Assembly (NCBI GenBank): GCA_000711775.1 | Contig: ARYC01000737.1 | Location: 62,001-126,000, forward strand | DNA: 64,000 nucleotides | DNA from: Oxytricha trifallax | Taxonomy: Eukaryota; Ciliophora; Spirotrichea; Sporadotrichida; Oxytrichidae | Direction: 5' to 3' | Shown: piece by piece, positions 19,301-35,000 of the stretch | Layout of the letters: every line of letters begins with the position of its first letter | Position numbering within the stretch: position 1 is the first letter of the stretch | Notes under the pieces: model-generated | What the model was told of the DNA's origin: nothing | The model's input: only the letters and a program-made list of their open reading frames with translations | The model's database searches: none | Position numbers and translations under genes: made by a program

Positions 19301-19906
19301 AACACCCCCTCTCACTAATGTAGTTATTTTTTTGTAGTCTTCTAGAGATTTTACGCTTATCAAGATTGACAAAAGAAATTTATGCTTGCGAGAAATAGTT
19401 TTCGCACTATGATCTAAATAAATTTCCATTTTAAATTTAAAACATCATTTAAATGTCAAAAAATTTTAAATTATATATTTTTATCTTTAGCTTTTTGATA
19501 ATCATATTTTGTATTCTTTTTGCATATTTGAGCATAATGTATATCATAAAATTATTATCTTTAAAAAATCACAGTTTTTGTTAATAAAAATAGAATATAT
19601 GGACAAAAAATATAAAAAATAACAAAAAATGTGATATTTTAAAGATAATAATTTTATAATTTAATTTTTGCTCAGAATATACAAAAAGCATACAAAATAT
19701 GATTATCAAAAAGCTAAAGATAAAAATATATAATTTAAAAACTTTTGACATTTATATGATGATATTAAATAAAAAAAGGAAATTTATTTAGAACATAGCG
19801 CGAAAACCATTTCTCGAAAGCAAAAATTAAATTTGTCAATCAAGATCAGTGTAAGATCTCTAGAAGACTATAAAAAAAATAAGTACATTAGGGATAAAAG
19901 GGTGTT
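19301..19906. mobile_element. Inverted-repeat (MITE-like) element
   Basis: Arms of about 270-290 bp (19301-19570 and about 19620-19906) are imperfect inverted copies. Terminal AACACCC... pairs with ...GGGTGTT. TCTTCTAGAGAT pairs with ATCTCTAGAAGA, and TTAGCTTTTTGATAATCATATTTTGTAT is mirrored. No ORF. The arms have diverged by substitutions and small indels, so it is older than the foldback at 6900. Confidence 0.75.
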
Positions 19907-20094
19907 TTTTATTATCAGCGAATCAGTAATAAAAAACAAAAAATTATATTTCGTTACTCTCAAAAACTAAACTATGCTTAATGAAAAGAAATTAGTCACG
20001 ATTGACTATGTTAGATTTCAATTCAATGCAAATTAAATAATTTGAGTAAAAAATAATTAATAGGGAAAGATATAAAATACATATAGTGAATAAA
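19907..20094. other. Unique AT-rich sequence before the satellite
   Basis: Short unique stretch between the inverted-repeat element and the first satellite unit. Nothing recognised. Confidence 0.4.
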
Positions 20095-23000
20095 AAGAAA
20101 TAAAGGTTTTAAGAAATTCATTCAATAATTTCCAATACATATTTAGATCTCTATTTTGAGATAATTGAGATGCATCTCGTCGGCAAAAATGGAAATGCGA
20201 AGAATAAGTAATGCAGAGAATCTAAAAATAATAAACCTCCAGCAATTAATTTTAGCCGAAACTTAGTCATAGGCTTGAAATGCTTCGTTGAAAGCATTCG
20301 TCTTACTACAAAGACATAATTCTCAATTTGCTAAGTTGAGATTTAGTAATGGAACAATTTGAATCCTATGAAGGCATTATTCAAAGAGTGCTCTTAAAAT
20401 ATCATTAAATATGAAATGGCTCACTCTTAACTTGAATATTTATAGTGACTTGTCTACTATCTACTTTTGGAACAAAGTTTTACCCTCTCTCTCTCTCTCT
20501 TCTTTGAACCCTTTATAAGATATAGGATATATATCTGGATCTTGGAAAATTCCATTTATAATTAAATCACTAATGGCCTTCACTTAAGAAGCTGCTCATA
20601 TCAATATTAACATGCAGAGCGGAAATAAGCCTTTTTCGTTATTCATTTTACACTCTCTCGAAAGAGACTTAATTCTTTTAAACTGCATTGATTTAAATGT
20701 CTATTCGCTTTTGACTCTACTCTCGATTCTATAATAAGCTTGATACATATTATTAAAGTTATTCTTGATTTTACTGAGCAAATTATCTTCACGATTACAT
20801 AGATAGATCTTAGACTGTTATAAAAGTGTGTTGAATTAATTTACTTGATGTTAAAAATTATTAACTTGCACCGCCTATCCAATGGGATTGTGTATAGAAT
20901 GTCATTTTCTTTTTTTCACTTAGATGATTAAGTTTCATTTTATATTTTGAACTTCTATGCACCGATCTCAACTTTTAGTTTAATTAACCATTAGCGATCT
21001 TTCACAAATTTTCACTTTATTAACGATGTATTAGTTTCCTTCTATACTTTGCTAAGCTTAAAGAAGAATGCGTTAATTAACACATTTAAAAAATCGCAAC
21101 ATGATCGATCTTGTATGTTCGTTTGGTTGTTTTCATTTCAACATAAAACTCGTTACAACTAGTAAGGATTAAAAAGTTTACTGAAGAAAGAAATAAAGGT
21201 TTTAAGAAATTCGTTCCTTAATTTACAATACATATTTAAATCTCTATTTTGAGATAATTGAGATGCATCTCGTAGGCAAAAATGGAAATGCGAAGAATAA
21301 GTAATGCAGAGAATCTAAAAATAATAAACCTCCAGCAATTAATTTTAGCCGAAACTTAGTCATAGGCTTGAAATGCTTCGTTGAAAGCATTCGTCTTACT
21401 AAAAAGACATAATTCTCAATTTGCTAAGTTGAGATTTAGTAATGGAACAATTTGAATCCTATAAAGGCATTATTAAAAGAGTGCTCTTAAAATATCATTA
21501 AATATGAAATGGCTCACTCTTAACTTGAATATATATAGTGATTTGTCAACTATCTACTTTTGGAACAAAGTTTTACCCTCTCTCTCTCTCTCTCTTCTTT
21601 GAACCCTTTATAAGATATAGGATAGATATCTGGATCTTGGAAAATTCCATTTATAATTAAATCACTAATGGCCTTCACTTAAGAAGCTGCTCATATCAAT
21701 ATTAACATGCAGAGGAGCGGAAATAAGCCTTTTTCGTTATTCATTTTACACTCTCTCGAAAGAGACTTAATTCTTTTAAACTGCATTGATTTAAATGTCT
21801 ATTCGCTTTTGACTCTACTCTCGATTCTATAATAAGCTTGATACATATTATTAAAGTTATTCTTGATTTTTACTGAGCAAATTATCTTCACGATTACATA
21901 GATAGATCTTAGACTGTTATAAAAATGTGTTGCATTAATTTACTTGATGTTAAATATTATTAACTTGCACCGCCTATCCAATGGGATTGTTTATAGAATG
22001 TCATTTTCTTTTATTCACTTAGATGATTAAGTTTCATTTTATATTTTGAACTTCAATGCACCGATCTCAACTTTTAGTTTAATTAACCATTAGCGATCTT
22101 TCACAAATTTTCACTTTATTACGATGTATTAGTTTCCTTCTATACTTTGCTAAGCTTAAAGAAGAATGCGCTAATTAACACATAAAAAATGGCAACATGA
22201 TCTTGTATGTACGTTTGGTTGTTTTCTTTCAACACAAAACTCGTTACAACTAGTAAGAATTAAAAATTTACTGAAAAAAGAAATAAAGGTTTTAAGAAAT
22301 TCGTTCCTTAATTTACAATACATATTTAGATCTCTATTTTAAGATAATTGAGATGCATCACGTCGGCAAAAAAGGAAATACGAAAAATAAATAATGCAGA
22401 GAATCTAAAAATAATAAACCTCCAGCAATTAATTTTAGCCGAAACTTAGTCATAGGCTTGAAATGCTTCGTTGAAAGCATTCGTCTTACTACAAAGACAT
22501 AATTCTCAATTTGCTAAGTTGAGATTTAGTAATGGAACAATTTGAATCCTATGAAGGCATTATTCAAAGAGTGCTCTTAAAATATCATTAAATATGAAAT
22601 GGCTCACTCTTAACTTGAATATTTATAGTGACTTGTCTACTATCTACTTTTGGAACAAAGTTTTACCCTCTCTCTCTCTCTTCTTTGAACCCTTTATAAG
22701 ATATAGGATATATATCTGGATCTTGGAAAATTCCATTTATAATTAAATCACTAATGGCCTTCACTTAAGAAGCTGCTCATATCAATATTAACATGCAGAG
22801 CGGAAATAAGCCTTTTTCGTTATTCATTTTACACTCTCTCGAAAGAGACTTAATTCTTTTAAACTGCATTGATTTAAATGTCTATTCGCTTTTGACTCTA
22901 CTCTCGATTCTATAATAAGCTTGTACATATTATTAAAGTTATTCTTGATTTTACTGAGCAAATTATCTTCACGATTACATAGATAGATCTTAGACTGTTA

Positions 23001-26000
23001 TAAAAGTGTGTTGAATTAATTTACTTGATGTTAAAAATTATTAACTTGCACCGCCTATCCAATGGGATTGTGTATAGAATGTCATTTTCTTTTTTTCACT
23101 TAGATGATTAAGTTTCATTTTATATTTTGAACTTCTATGCACCGATCTCAACTTTAAGTTTAATTAACCATTAGCGATCTTTCACAAATTTTCACTTTAT
23201 TAACGATGTATTAGTTTCCTTCTATACTTTGCTAAGCTTAAAGAAGAATGCGTTAATTAACACATTTAAAAAATGGCAACATGATCGATCTTGTATGTTC
23301 GTTTGGTTGTTTTCATTTCAACATAAAACTCGTTACAACTAGTAAGGATTAAAAAGTTTACTGAAGAAAGAAATAAAGGTTTTAAGAAATTCGTTCCTTA
23401 ATTTACAATACATATTTAAATCTCTATTTTGAGATAATTGAGATGCATCTCGTAGGCAAAAATGGAAATGCGAAGAATAAGTAATGCAGAGAATCTAAAA
23501 ATAATAAACCTCCAGCAATTAATTTTAGCCGAAACTTAGTCATAGGCTTGAAATGCTTCGTTGAAAGCATTCGTCTTACTAAAAAGACATAATTCTCAAT
23601 TTGCTAAGTTGAGATTTAGTAATGGAACAATTTGAATCCTATAAAGGCATTATTAAAAGAGTGCTCTTAAAATATCATTAAATATGAAATGGCTCACTCT
23701 TAACTTGAATATATATAGTGACTTGTCAACTATCTACTTTTGGAACAAAGTTTTACCCTCTCTCTCTCTCTTCTTTGAACCCTTTATAAGATATAGGATA
23801 GATATCTGGATCTTGGAAAATTCCATTTATAATTAAATCACTAATGGCCTTCACTTAAGAAGCTGCTCATATCAATATTAACATGCAGAGCGGAAATAAG
23901 CCTTTTTCGTTATTCATTTTACACTCTCTCGAAAGAGACTTAATTCTTTTAAACTGCATTGATTTAAATGTCTATTCGCTTTTGACTCTACTCTCGATTC
24001 TATAATAAGCTTGATACATATTATTAAAGTTATTCTTGATTTTTACTGAGCAAATTATCTTCACGATTACATAGATAGATCTTAGACTGTTATAAAAATG
24101 TGTTGCATTAATTTACTTGATGTTAAATATTATTAACTTGCACCGCCTATCCAATGGGATTGTTTATAGAATGTCATTTTCTTTTATTCACTTAGATGAT
24201 TAAGTTTCATTTTATATTTTGAACTTCTATGCACCGATCTCAACTTTTAGTTTAATTAACCATTAGCGATCTTTCACAAATTTTCACTTTATTAACGATG
24301 TATTAGTTTCCTTCTATACTTTGCTAAGCTTAAAGAAGAATGCGTTAATTAACACATTTAAAAAATGGCAACATGATCGATCTTGTATGTTCGTTTGGTT
24401 GTTTTCTTTCAACATAAAACTCGTTACAACTAGTAAGGATTAAAAAGTTTACTGAAGAAAGAAATAAAGGTTTTAAGAAATTCGTTCCTTAATTTACAAT
24501 ACATATTTAAATCTCTATTTTGAGATAATTGAGATGCATCTCGTAGGCAAAAATGGAAATGCGAAGAATAAGTAATGCAGAGAATCTAAAAATAATAAAC
24601 CTCCAGCAATTAATTTTAGCCGAAACTTAGTCATAGGCTTGAAATGCTTCGTTGAAAGCATTCGTCTTACTAAAAAGACATAATTCTCAATTTGCTAAGT
24701 TGAGATTTAGTAATGGAACAATTTGAATCCTATAAAGGCATTATTAAAAGAGTGCTCTTAAAATATCATTAAATATAAAGGGCTCACTCTTAACTTGAAT
24801 ATATATAGTGACTTGTCAACTATCTACTTTTGGAACAAAGTTTTACCCTCTCTCTCTCTCTTCTTTGAACCCTTTATAAGATATAGGATATATATCTGGA
24901 TCTTGGAAAATTCCATTTATAATTAAATCACTAATGGCCTTCACTTAAGAAGCTGCTCATATCAATATTAACATGCAGAGCGGAAATAAGCCTTTTTCGT
25001 TATTCATTTTACACTCTCTCGAAAGAGACTTAATTCTTTTAAACTGCATTGATTTAAATGTCTATTCGCTTTTGACTCTACTCTCGATTCTATAATAAGC
25101 TTGATACATATTATTAAAGTTATTCTTGATTTTACTGAGCAAATTATCTTCACGATTACATAGATAGATCTTAGACTGTTATAAAAATGTGTTGAATTAA
25201 TTTACTTGATGTTAAAAATTATTAACTTGCACCGCCTATCCAATGGGATTGTGTATAGAATGTCATTTTCTTTTATTCACTTAGATGATTAAGTTTCATT
25301 TTATATTTTGAACTTCTATGCACCGATCTCAACTTTTAGTTTAATTAACCATTAGCGATCTTTCACAAATTTTCACTTTATTAACGATGTATTAGTTTCC
25401 TTCTATACTTTGCTAAGCTTAAAGAAGAATGCGTTAATTAACACATTTAAAAAATGGCAACATGATCGATCTTGTATGTTCGTTTGGTTGTTTTCATTTC
25501 AACATAAAACTCGTTACAACTAGTAAGGATTAAAAAGTTTACTGAAGAAAGAAATAAAGGTTTTAAGAAATTCGTTCCTTAATTTACAATACATATTTAA
25601 ATCTCTATTTTGAGATAATTGAGATGCATCACGTAGGCAAAAATGGAAATGCGAAGAATAAGTAATGCAGAGAATCTAAAAATAATAAACCTCCAGCAAT
25701 TAATTTTAGCCGAAACTTAGTCATAGGCTTGAATGCTTCGTTGAAAGCATTCGTCTTACTAAAAAGACATAATTCTCAATTTGCTAAGTTGAGATTTAGT
25801 AATGGAACAATTTGAATCCTATAAAGGCATTATTAAAAGAGTGCTCTTAAAATATCATTAAATATGAAATGGCTCACTCTTAACTTGAATATATATAGTG
25901 ACTTGTCAACTATCTACTTTTGGAACAAAGTTTTACCCTCTCTCTCTCTCTTCTTTGAACCCTTTATAAGATATAGGATAGATATCTGGATCTTGGAAAA

Positions 26001-29000
26001 TTCCATTTATAATTAAATCACTAATGGCCTTCACTTAAGAAGCTGCTCATATCAATATTAACATGCAGAGCGGAAATAAGCCTTTTTCGTTATTCATTTT
26101 ACACTCTCTCGAAAGAGACTTAATTCTTTTAAACTGCATTGATTTAAATGTCTATTCGCTTTTGACTCTACTCTCGATTCTATAATAAGCTTGATACATA
26201 TTATTAAAGTTATTCTTGATTTTACTGAGCAAATTATCTTCACGATTACATAGATAGATCTTAGACTGTTATAAAAATGTGTTGAATTAATTTACTTGAT
26301 GTTAAAAATTATTAACTTGCACCGCCTATCCAATGGGATTGTGTATAGAATGTCATTTTCTTTTATTCACTTAGATGATTAAGTTTCATTTTATATTTTG
26401 AACTTCTATGCACCGATCTCAACTTTTAGTTTAATTAACCATTAGCGATCTTTCACAAATTTTCACTTTATTAACGATGTATTAGTTTCCTTCTATACTT
26501 TGCTAAGCTTAAAGAAGAATGCGTTAATTAACACATTTAAAAAATGGCAACATGATCGATCTTGTATGTTCGTTTGGTTGTTTTCATTTCAACATAAAAC
26601 TCGTTACAACTAGTAAGGATTAAAAAGTTTACTGAAGAAAGAAATAAAGGTTTTAAGAAATTCGTTCCTTAATTTACAATACATATTTAAATCTCTATTT
26701 TGAGATAATTGAGATGCATCACGTAGGCAAAAATGGAAATGCGAAGAATAAGTAATGCAGAGAATCTAAAAATAATAAACCTCCAGCAATTAATTTTAGC
26801 CGAAACTTAGTCATAGGCTTGAAATGCTTCGTTGAAAGCATTCGTTTACTAAAAAGACATAATTCTCAATTTGCTAAGTTGAGATTTAGTAATGGAACAA
26901 TTTGAATCCTATAAAGGCATTATTAAAAGAGTGCTCTTAAAATATCATTAAAGATGAAATGGCTCACTCTTAACTTGAATATATATAGTGACTTGTCAAC
27001 TATCTACTTTTGGAACAAAGTTTTACCCTCTCTCTCTCTCTTCTTTGAACCCTTTATAAGATATAGGATAGATATCTGGATCTTGGAAAATTCCATTTAT
27101 AATTAAATCACTAATGGCCTTCACTTAAGAAGCTGCTCATATCAATATTAACATGCAGAGCGGAAATAAGCCTTTTTCGTTATTCATTTTACACTCTCTC
27201 GAAAGAGACTTAATTCTTTTAAACTGCATTGATTTAAATGTCTATTCGCTTTTGACTCTACTCTCGATTCTATAATAAGCTTGATACATATTATTAAAGT
27301 TATTCTTGATTTTACTGAGCAAATTATCTTCACGATTACATAGATAGATCTTAGACTGTTATAAAAATGTGTTGAATTAATTTACTTGATGTTAAAAATT
27401 ATTAACTTGCACCGCCTATCCAATGGGATTGTGTATAGAATGTCATTTTCTTTTATTCACTTAGATGATTAAGTTTCATTTTATATTTTGAACTTCTATG
27501 CACCGATCTCAACTTTTAGTTTAATTAACCATTAGCGATCTTTCACAAATTTTCACTTTATTAACGATGTATTAGTTTCCTTCTATACTTTGCTAAGCTT
27601 AAAGAAGAATGCGTTAATTAACACATTTAAAAAATGGCAACATGATCGATCTTGTATGTTCGTTTGGTTGTTTTCCTTTCAACATAAAACTCGTTACAAC
27701 TAGAAAGGATTAAAAAGTTTACTGAAGAAAGAAATAAAGGTTTTAAGAAATTCGTTCCTTAATTTACAATACATATTTAAATCTCTATTTTGAGATAATT
27801 GAGATGCATCTCGTAGGCAAAAATGGAAATGCGAAGAATAAGTAATGCAGAGAATCTAAAAATAATAAACCTCCAGCAATTAATTTTAGCCGAAACTTAG
27901 TCATAGGCTTGAAATGCTTCGTTGAAAGCATTCGTCTTACTACAAAGACATAATTCTCAATTTGCTAAGTTGAGATTTAGTAATGGAACAATTTGAATCC
28001 TATGAAGGCATTATTCAAAGAGTGCTCTTAAAATATCATTAAATATGAAATGGCTCACTCTTAACTTGAATATTTATAGTGACTTGTCTACTATCTACTT
28101 TTGGAACAAAGTTTTACCCTCTCTCTCTCTCTTCTTTGAACCCTTTATAAGATATAGGATATATATCTGGATCTTGGAAAATTCCATTTATAATTAAATC
28201 ACTAATGGCCTTCACTTAAGAAGCTGCTCATTCAATATTAACATGCAGAGCGGAAATAAGCCTTTTTCGTTATTCATTTTACACTCTCTCGAAAGAGACT
28301 TAATTCTTTTAAACTGCATTGATTTAAATGTCTATTCGCTTTTGACTCTACTCTCGATTCTATAATAAGCTTGATACATATTATTAAAGTTATTCTTGAT
28401 TTTACTGAGCAAATTATCTTCACGATTACATAGATAGATCTTAGACTGTTATAAAAGTGTGTTGAATTAATTTACTTGATGTTAAAAATTATTAACTTGC
28501 ACCGCCTATCCAATGGGATTGTGTATAGAATGTCATTTTCTTTTTTTCACTTAGATGATTAAGTTTCATTTTATATTTTGAACTTCTATGCACCGATCTC
28601 AACTTTTAGTTTAATTAACCATTAGCGATCTTTCACAAATTTTCACTTTATTAACGATGTATTAGTTTCCTTCTATACTTTGCTAAGCTTAAAGAAGAAT
28701 GCGTTAATTAACACATTTAAAAAATGGCAACATGATCGATCTTGTATGTTCGTTTGGTTGTTTTCTTTCAACATAAAACTCGTTACAACTAGAAAGGATT
28801 AAAAAGTTTACTGAAGAAAGAAATAAAGGTTTTAAGAAATTCGTTCCTTAATTTACAATACATATTTAAATCTCTATTTTGAGATAATTGAGATGCATCT
28901 CGTAGGCAAAAATGGAAATGCGAAGAATAAGTAATGCAGAGAATCTAAAAATAATAAACCTCCAGCAATTAATTTTAGCCGAAACTTAGTCATAGGCTTG

Positions 29001-32000
29001 AATGCTTCGTTGAAAGCATTCGTCTTACTAAAAAGACATAATTCTCAATTTGCTAAGTTGAGATTTAGTAATGGAACAATTTGAATCCTATAAAGGCATT
29101 ATTAAAAGAGTGCTCTTAAAATATCATTAAATATGAAATGGCTCACTCTTAACTTGAATATATATAGTGACTTGTCAACTATCTACTTTTGGAACAAAGT
29201 TTTACCCTCTCTCTCTCTCTTCTTTGAACCCTTTATAAGATATAGGATAGATATCTGGATCTTGGAAAATTCCATTTATAATTAAATCACTAATGGCCTT
29301 CACTTAAGAAGCTGCTCATATCAATATTAACATGCAGAGCGGAAATAAGCCTTTTTCGTTATTCATTTTACACTCTCTCGAAAGAGACTTAATTCTTTTA
29401 AACTGCATTGATTTAAATGTCTATTCGCTTTTGACTCTACTCTCGATTCTATAATAAGCTTGATACATATTATTAAAGTTATTCTTGATTTTACTGAGCA
29501 AATTATCTTCACGATTACATAGATAGATCTTAGACTGTTATAAAAATGTGTTGAATTAATTTACTTGATGTTAAAAATTATTAACTTGCACCGCCTATCC
29601 AATGGGATTGTGTATAGAATGTCATTTTCTTTTATTCACTTAGATGATTAAGTTTCATTTTATATTTTGAACTTCTATGCACCGATCTCAACTTTTAGTT
29701 TAATTAACCATTAGCGATCTTTCACAAATTTTCACTTTATTAACGATGTATTAGTTTCCTTCTATACTTTGCTAAGCTTAAAGAAGAATGCGTTAATTAA
29801 CACATTTAAAAAATGGCAACATGATCGATCTTGTATGTTCGTTTGGTTGTTTTCATTTCAACATAAAACTCGTTACAACTAGTAAGGATTAAAAAGTTTA
29901 CTGAAGAAAGAAATAAAGGTTTTAAGAAATTCGTTCCTTAATTTACAATACATATTTAAATCTCTATTTTGAGATAATTGAGATGCATCACGTAGGCAAA
30001 AATGGAAATGCGAAGAATAAGTAATGCAGAGAATCTAAAAATAATAAACCTCCAGCAATTAATTTTAGCCGAAACTTAGTCATAGGCTTGAAATGCTTCG
30101 TTGAAAGCATTCGTCTTACTACAAAGACATAATTCTCAATTTGCTAAGTTGAGATTTAGTAATGGAACAATTTGAATCCTATGAAGGCATTATTCAAAGA
30201 GTGCTCTTAAAATATCATTAAATATAGAAATGGCTCACTCTTAACTTGAATATTTATAGTGACTTGTCTACTATCTACTTTTGGAACAAAGTTTTACCCT
30301 CTCTCTCTCTCTTCTTTGAACCCTTTATAAGATATAGGATATATATCTGGATCTTGGAAAATTCCATTTATAATTAAATCACTAATGGCCTTCACTTAAG
30401 AAGCTGCTCATATCAATATTAACATGCAGAGCGGAAATAAGCCTTTTTCGTTATTCATTTTACACTCTCTCGAAAGAGACTTAATTCTTTTAAACTGCAT
30501 TGATTTAAATGTCTATTCGCTTTTGACTCTACTCTCGATTCTATAATAAGCTTGACATATTATTAAAGTTATTCTTGATTTTACTGAGCAAATTATCTTC
30601 ACGATTACATAGATAGATCTTAGACTGTTATAAAAGTGTGTTGAATTAATTTACTTGATGTTAAAAATTATTAACTTGCACCGCCTATCCAATGGGATTG
30701 TGTATAGAATGTCATTTTCTTTTTTTCACTTAGATGATTAAGTTTCATTTTATATTTTGAACTTCTATGCACCGATCTCAACTTTTAGTTTAATTAACCA
30801 TTAGCGATCTTTCACAAATTTTCACTTTATTAACGATGTATTAGTTTCCTTCTATACTTTGCTAAGCTTAAAGAAGAATGCGTTAATTAACACATTTAAA
30901 AAATGGCAACATGATCGATCTTGTATGTTCGTTTGGTTGTTTTCATTTCAACATAAAACTCGTTACAACTAGTAAGATTAAAAAGTTTACTGAAGAAAGA
31001 AATAAAGGTTTTAAGAAATTCGTTCCTTAATTTACAATACATATTTAGATCTCTATTTTGAGATAATTGAGATGCATCACGTCGGCAAAAATGGAAATGC
31101 GAAGAATAAGTAATGCAGAGAATCTAAAAATAATAAACCTCCAGCAATTAATTTTAGCCGAAACTTAGTCATAGGCTTGAAATGCTTCGTTGAAAGCATT
31201 CGTCTTACTAAAAAGACATAATTCTCAATTTGCTAAGTTGAGATTTAGTAATGGAACAATTTGAATCCTATAAAGGCATTATTAAAAGAGTGCTCTTAAA
31301 ATATCATTAAATATGAAATGGCTCACTCTTAACTTGAATATATATAGTGACTTGTCAACTATCTACTTTTGGAACAAAGTTTTACCCTCTCTCTCTCTCT
31401 TCTTTGAACCCTTTATAAGATATAGGATAGATATCTGGATCTTGGAAAATTCCATTTATAATTAAATCACTAATGGCCTTCAATTAAAAAGCTGCTCATA
31501 TCAATATTAACATGAGAGCGGAAATAAGCCTTTTTCGTTATTCATATTACAATCTCTCGAAAGAGACTTAATTCTTTTAAACTGCATTGATTTAAATGTC
31601 TATTCGCTTTTGACTCTACTCTCGATTCTATAATAAGCTTGATACATATTATTAAAGTTATTCTTGATTTTACTGAGCAAATTATCTTCACGATTACATA
31701 GATAGATCTTAGACTGTTATAAAAGTGTGTTGAATTAATTTACTTGATGTTAAAAATTATTAACTTGCACCGCCTATCCAATGGGATTGTGTATAGAATG
31801 TCATTTTCTTTTTTTCACTTAGATGATTAAGTTTCATTTTATATTTTGAACTTCTATGCACCGATCTCAACTTTTAGTTTAATTAACCATTAGCGATCTT
31901 TCACAAATTTTCACTTTATTAACGATGTATTAGTTTCCTTCTATACTTTGCTAAGCTTAAAGAAGAATGCGTTAATTAACACATTTAAAAAATGGCAACA

Positions 32001-35000
32001 TGATCGATCTTGTATGTTCGTTTGGTTGTTTTCTTTCAACATAAAACTCGTTACAACTAGTAAGGATTAAAAAGTTTACTGAAGAAAGAAATAAAGGTTT
32101 TAAGAAATTCGTTCCTTAATTTACAATACATATTTAAATCTCTATTTTGAGATAATTGAGATGCATCTCGTAGGCAAAAATGGAAATGCGAAGAATAAGT
32201 AATGCAGAGAATCTAAAAATAATAAACCTCCAGCAATTAATTTTAGCCGAAACTTAGTCATAGGCTTGAAATGCTTCGTTGAAAGCATTCGTCTTACTAC
32301 AAAGACATAATTCTCAATTTGCTAAGTTGAGATTTAGTAATGGAACAATTTGAATCCTATGAAGGCATTATTCAAAGAGTGCTCTTAAAATATCATTAAA
32401 TATAATGGCTCACTCTTAACTTGAATATTTATAGTGACTTGTCTACTATCTACTTTTGGAACAAAGTTTTACCCTCTCTCTCTCTCTTCTTTGAACCCTT
32501 TATAAGATATAGGATATATATCTGGATCTTGGAAAATTCCATTTATAATTAAATCACTAATGGCCTTCACTTAAGAAGCTGCTCATATCAATATTAACAT
32601 GCAGAGCGGAAATAAGCCTTTTTCGTTATTCATTTTACACTCTCTCGAAAGAGACTTAATTCTTTTAAACTGCATTGATTTAAATGTCTATTCGCTTTTG
32701 ACTCTACTCTCGATTCTATAATAAGCTTGATACATATTATTAAAGTTATTCTTGATTTTACTGAGCAAATTATCTTCACGATTACATAGATAGATCTTAG
32801 ACTGTTATAAAAGTGTGTTGAATTAATTTACTTGATGTTAAAAATTATTAACTTGCACCGCCTATCCAATGGGATTGTGTATAGAATGTCATTTTCTTTT
32901 TTTCACTTAGATGATTAAGTTTCATTTTATATTTTGAACTTCTATGCACCGATCTCAACTTTTAGTTTAATTAACCATTAGCGATCTTTCACAAATTTTC
33001 ACTTTATTAACGATGTATTAGTTTCCTTCTATACTTTGCTAAGCTTAAAGAAGAATGCGTTAATTAACACATTTAAAAAATCGCAACATGATCGATCTTG
33101 TATGTTCGTTTGGTTGTTTTCTTTCAACATAAAACTCGTTACAACTAGTAAGGATTAAAAAGTTTACTGAAGAAAGAAATAAAGGTTTTAAGAAATTCGT
33201 TCCTTAATTTACAATACATATTTAAATCTCTATTTTGAGATAATTGAGATGCATCTCGTAGGCAAAAATGGAAATGCGAAGAATAAGTAATGCAGAGAAT
33301 CTAAAAATAATAAACCTCCAGCAATTAATTTTAGCCGAAACTTAGTCATAGGCTTGAAATGCTTCGTTGAAAGCATTCGTCTTACTACAAAGACATAATT
33401 CTCAATTTGCTAAGTTGAGATTTAGTAATGGAACAATTTGAATCCTATGAAGGCATTATTCAAAGAGTGCTCTTAAAATATCATTAAAATGAAATGGCTC
33501 ACTCTTAACTTGAATATTTATAGTGACTTGTCTACTATCTACTTTTGGAACAAAGTTTTACCCTCTCTCTCTCTCTTCTTTGAACCCTTTATAAGATATA
33601 GGATATATATCTGGATCTTGGAAAATTCCATTTATAATTAAATCACTAATGGCCTTCACTTAAGAAGCTGCTCATATCAATATTAACATGCAGAGCGAAA
33701 TAAGCCTTTTTCGTTATTCATTTTACACTCTCTCGAAAGAGACTTAATTCTTTTAAACTGCATTGATTTAAATGTCTATTCGCTTTTGACTCTACTCTCG
33801 ATTCTATAATAAGCTTGATACATATTATTAAAGTTATTCTTGATTTTACTGAGCAAATTATCTTCACGATTACATAGATAGATCTTAGACTGTTATAAAA
33901 GTGTGTTGAATTAATTTACTTGATGTTAAAAATTATTAACTTGCACCGCCTATCCAATGGGATTGTGTATAGAATGTCATTTTCTTTTTTTCACTTAGAT
34001 GATTAAGTTTCATTTTATATTTTGAACTTCTATGCACCGATCTCAACTTTTAGTTTAATTAACCATTAGCGATCTTTCACAAATTTTCACTTTATTAACG
34101 ATGTATTAGTTTCCTTCTATACTTTGCTAAGCTTAAAGAAGAATGCGTTAATTAACACATTTAAAAAATGGCAACATGATCGATCTTGTATGTTCGTTTG
34201 GTTGTTTTCATTTCAACATAAAACTCGTTACAACTAGAAAGGATTAAAAAGTTTACTGAAGAAAGAAATAAAGGTTTTAAGAAATTCGTTCCTTAATTTA
34301 CAATACATATTTAAATCTCTATTTTGAGATAATTGAGATGCATCTCGTAGGCAAAAATGGAAATGCGAAGAATAAGTAATGCAGAGAATCTAAAAATAAT
34401 AAACCTCCAGCAATTAATTTTAGCCGAAACTTAGTCATAGGCTTGAAATGCTTCGTTGAAAGCATTCGTCTTACTAAAAAGACATAATTCTCAATTTGCT
34501 AAGTTGAGATTTAGTAATGGAACAATTTGAATCCTATAAAGGCATTATTAAAAGAGTGCTCTTAAAATATCATTAAATATGAAATGGCTCACTCTTAACT
34601 TGAATATATATAGTGACTTGTCAACTATCTACTTTTGGAACAAAGTTTTACCCTCTCTCTCTCTCTTCTTTGAACCCTTTATAAGATATAGGATAGATAT
34701 CTGGATCTTGGAAAATTCCATTTATAATTAAATCACTAATGGCCTTCACTTAAGAAGCTGCTCATATCAATATTAACATGCAGAGCGGAAATAAGCCTTT
34801 TTCGTTATTCATTTTACACTCTCTCGAAAGAGACTTAATTCTTTTAAACTGCATTGATTTAAATGTCTATTCGCTTTTGACTCTACTCTCGATTCTATAA
34901 TAAGCTTGATACATATTATTAAAGTTATTCTTGATTTTACTGAGCAAATTATCTTCACGATTACATAGATAGATCTTAGACTGTTATAAAAATGTGTTGA

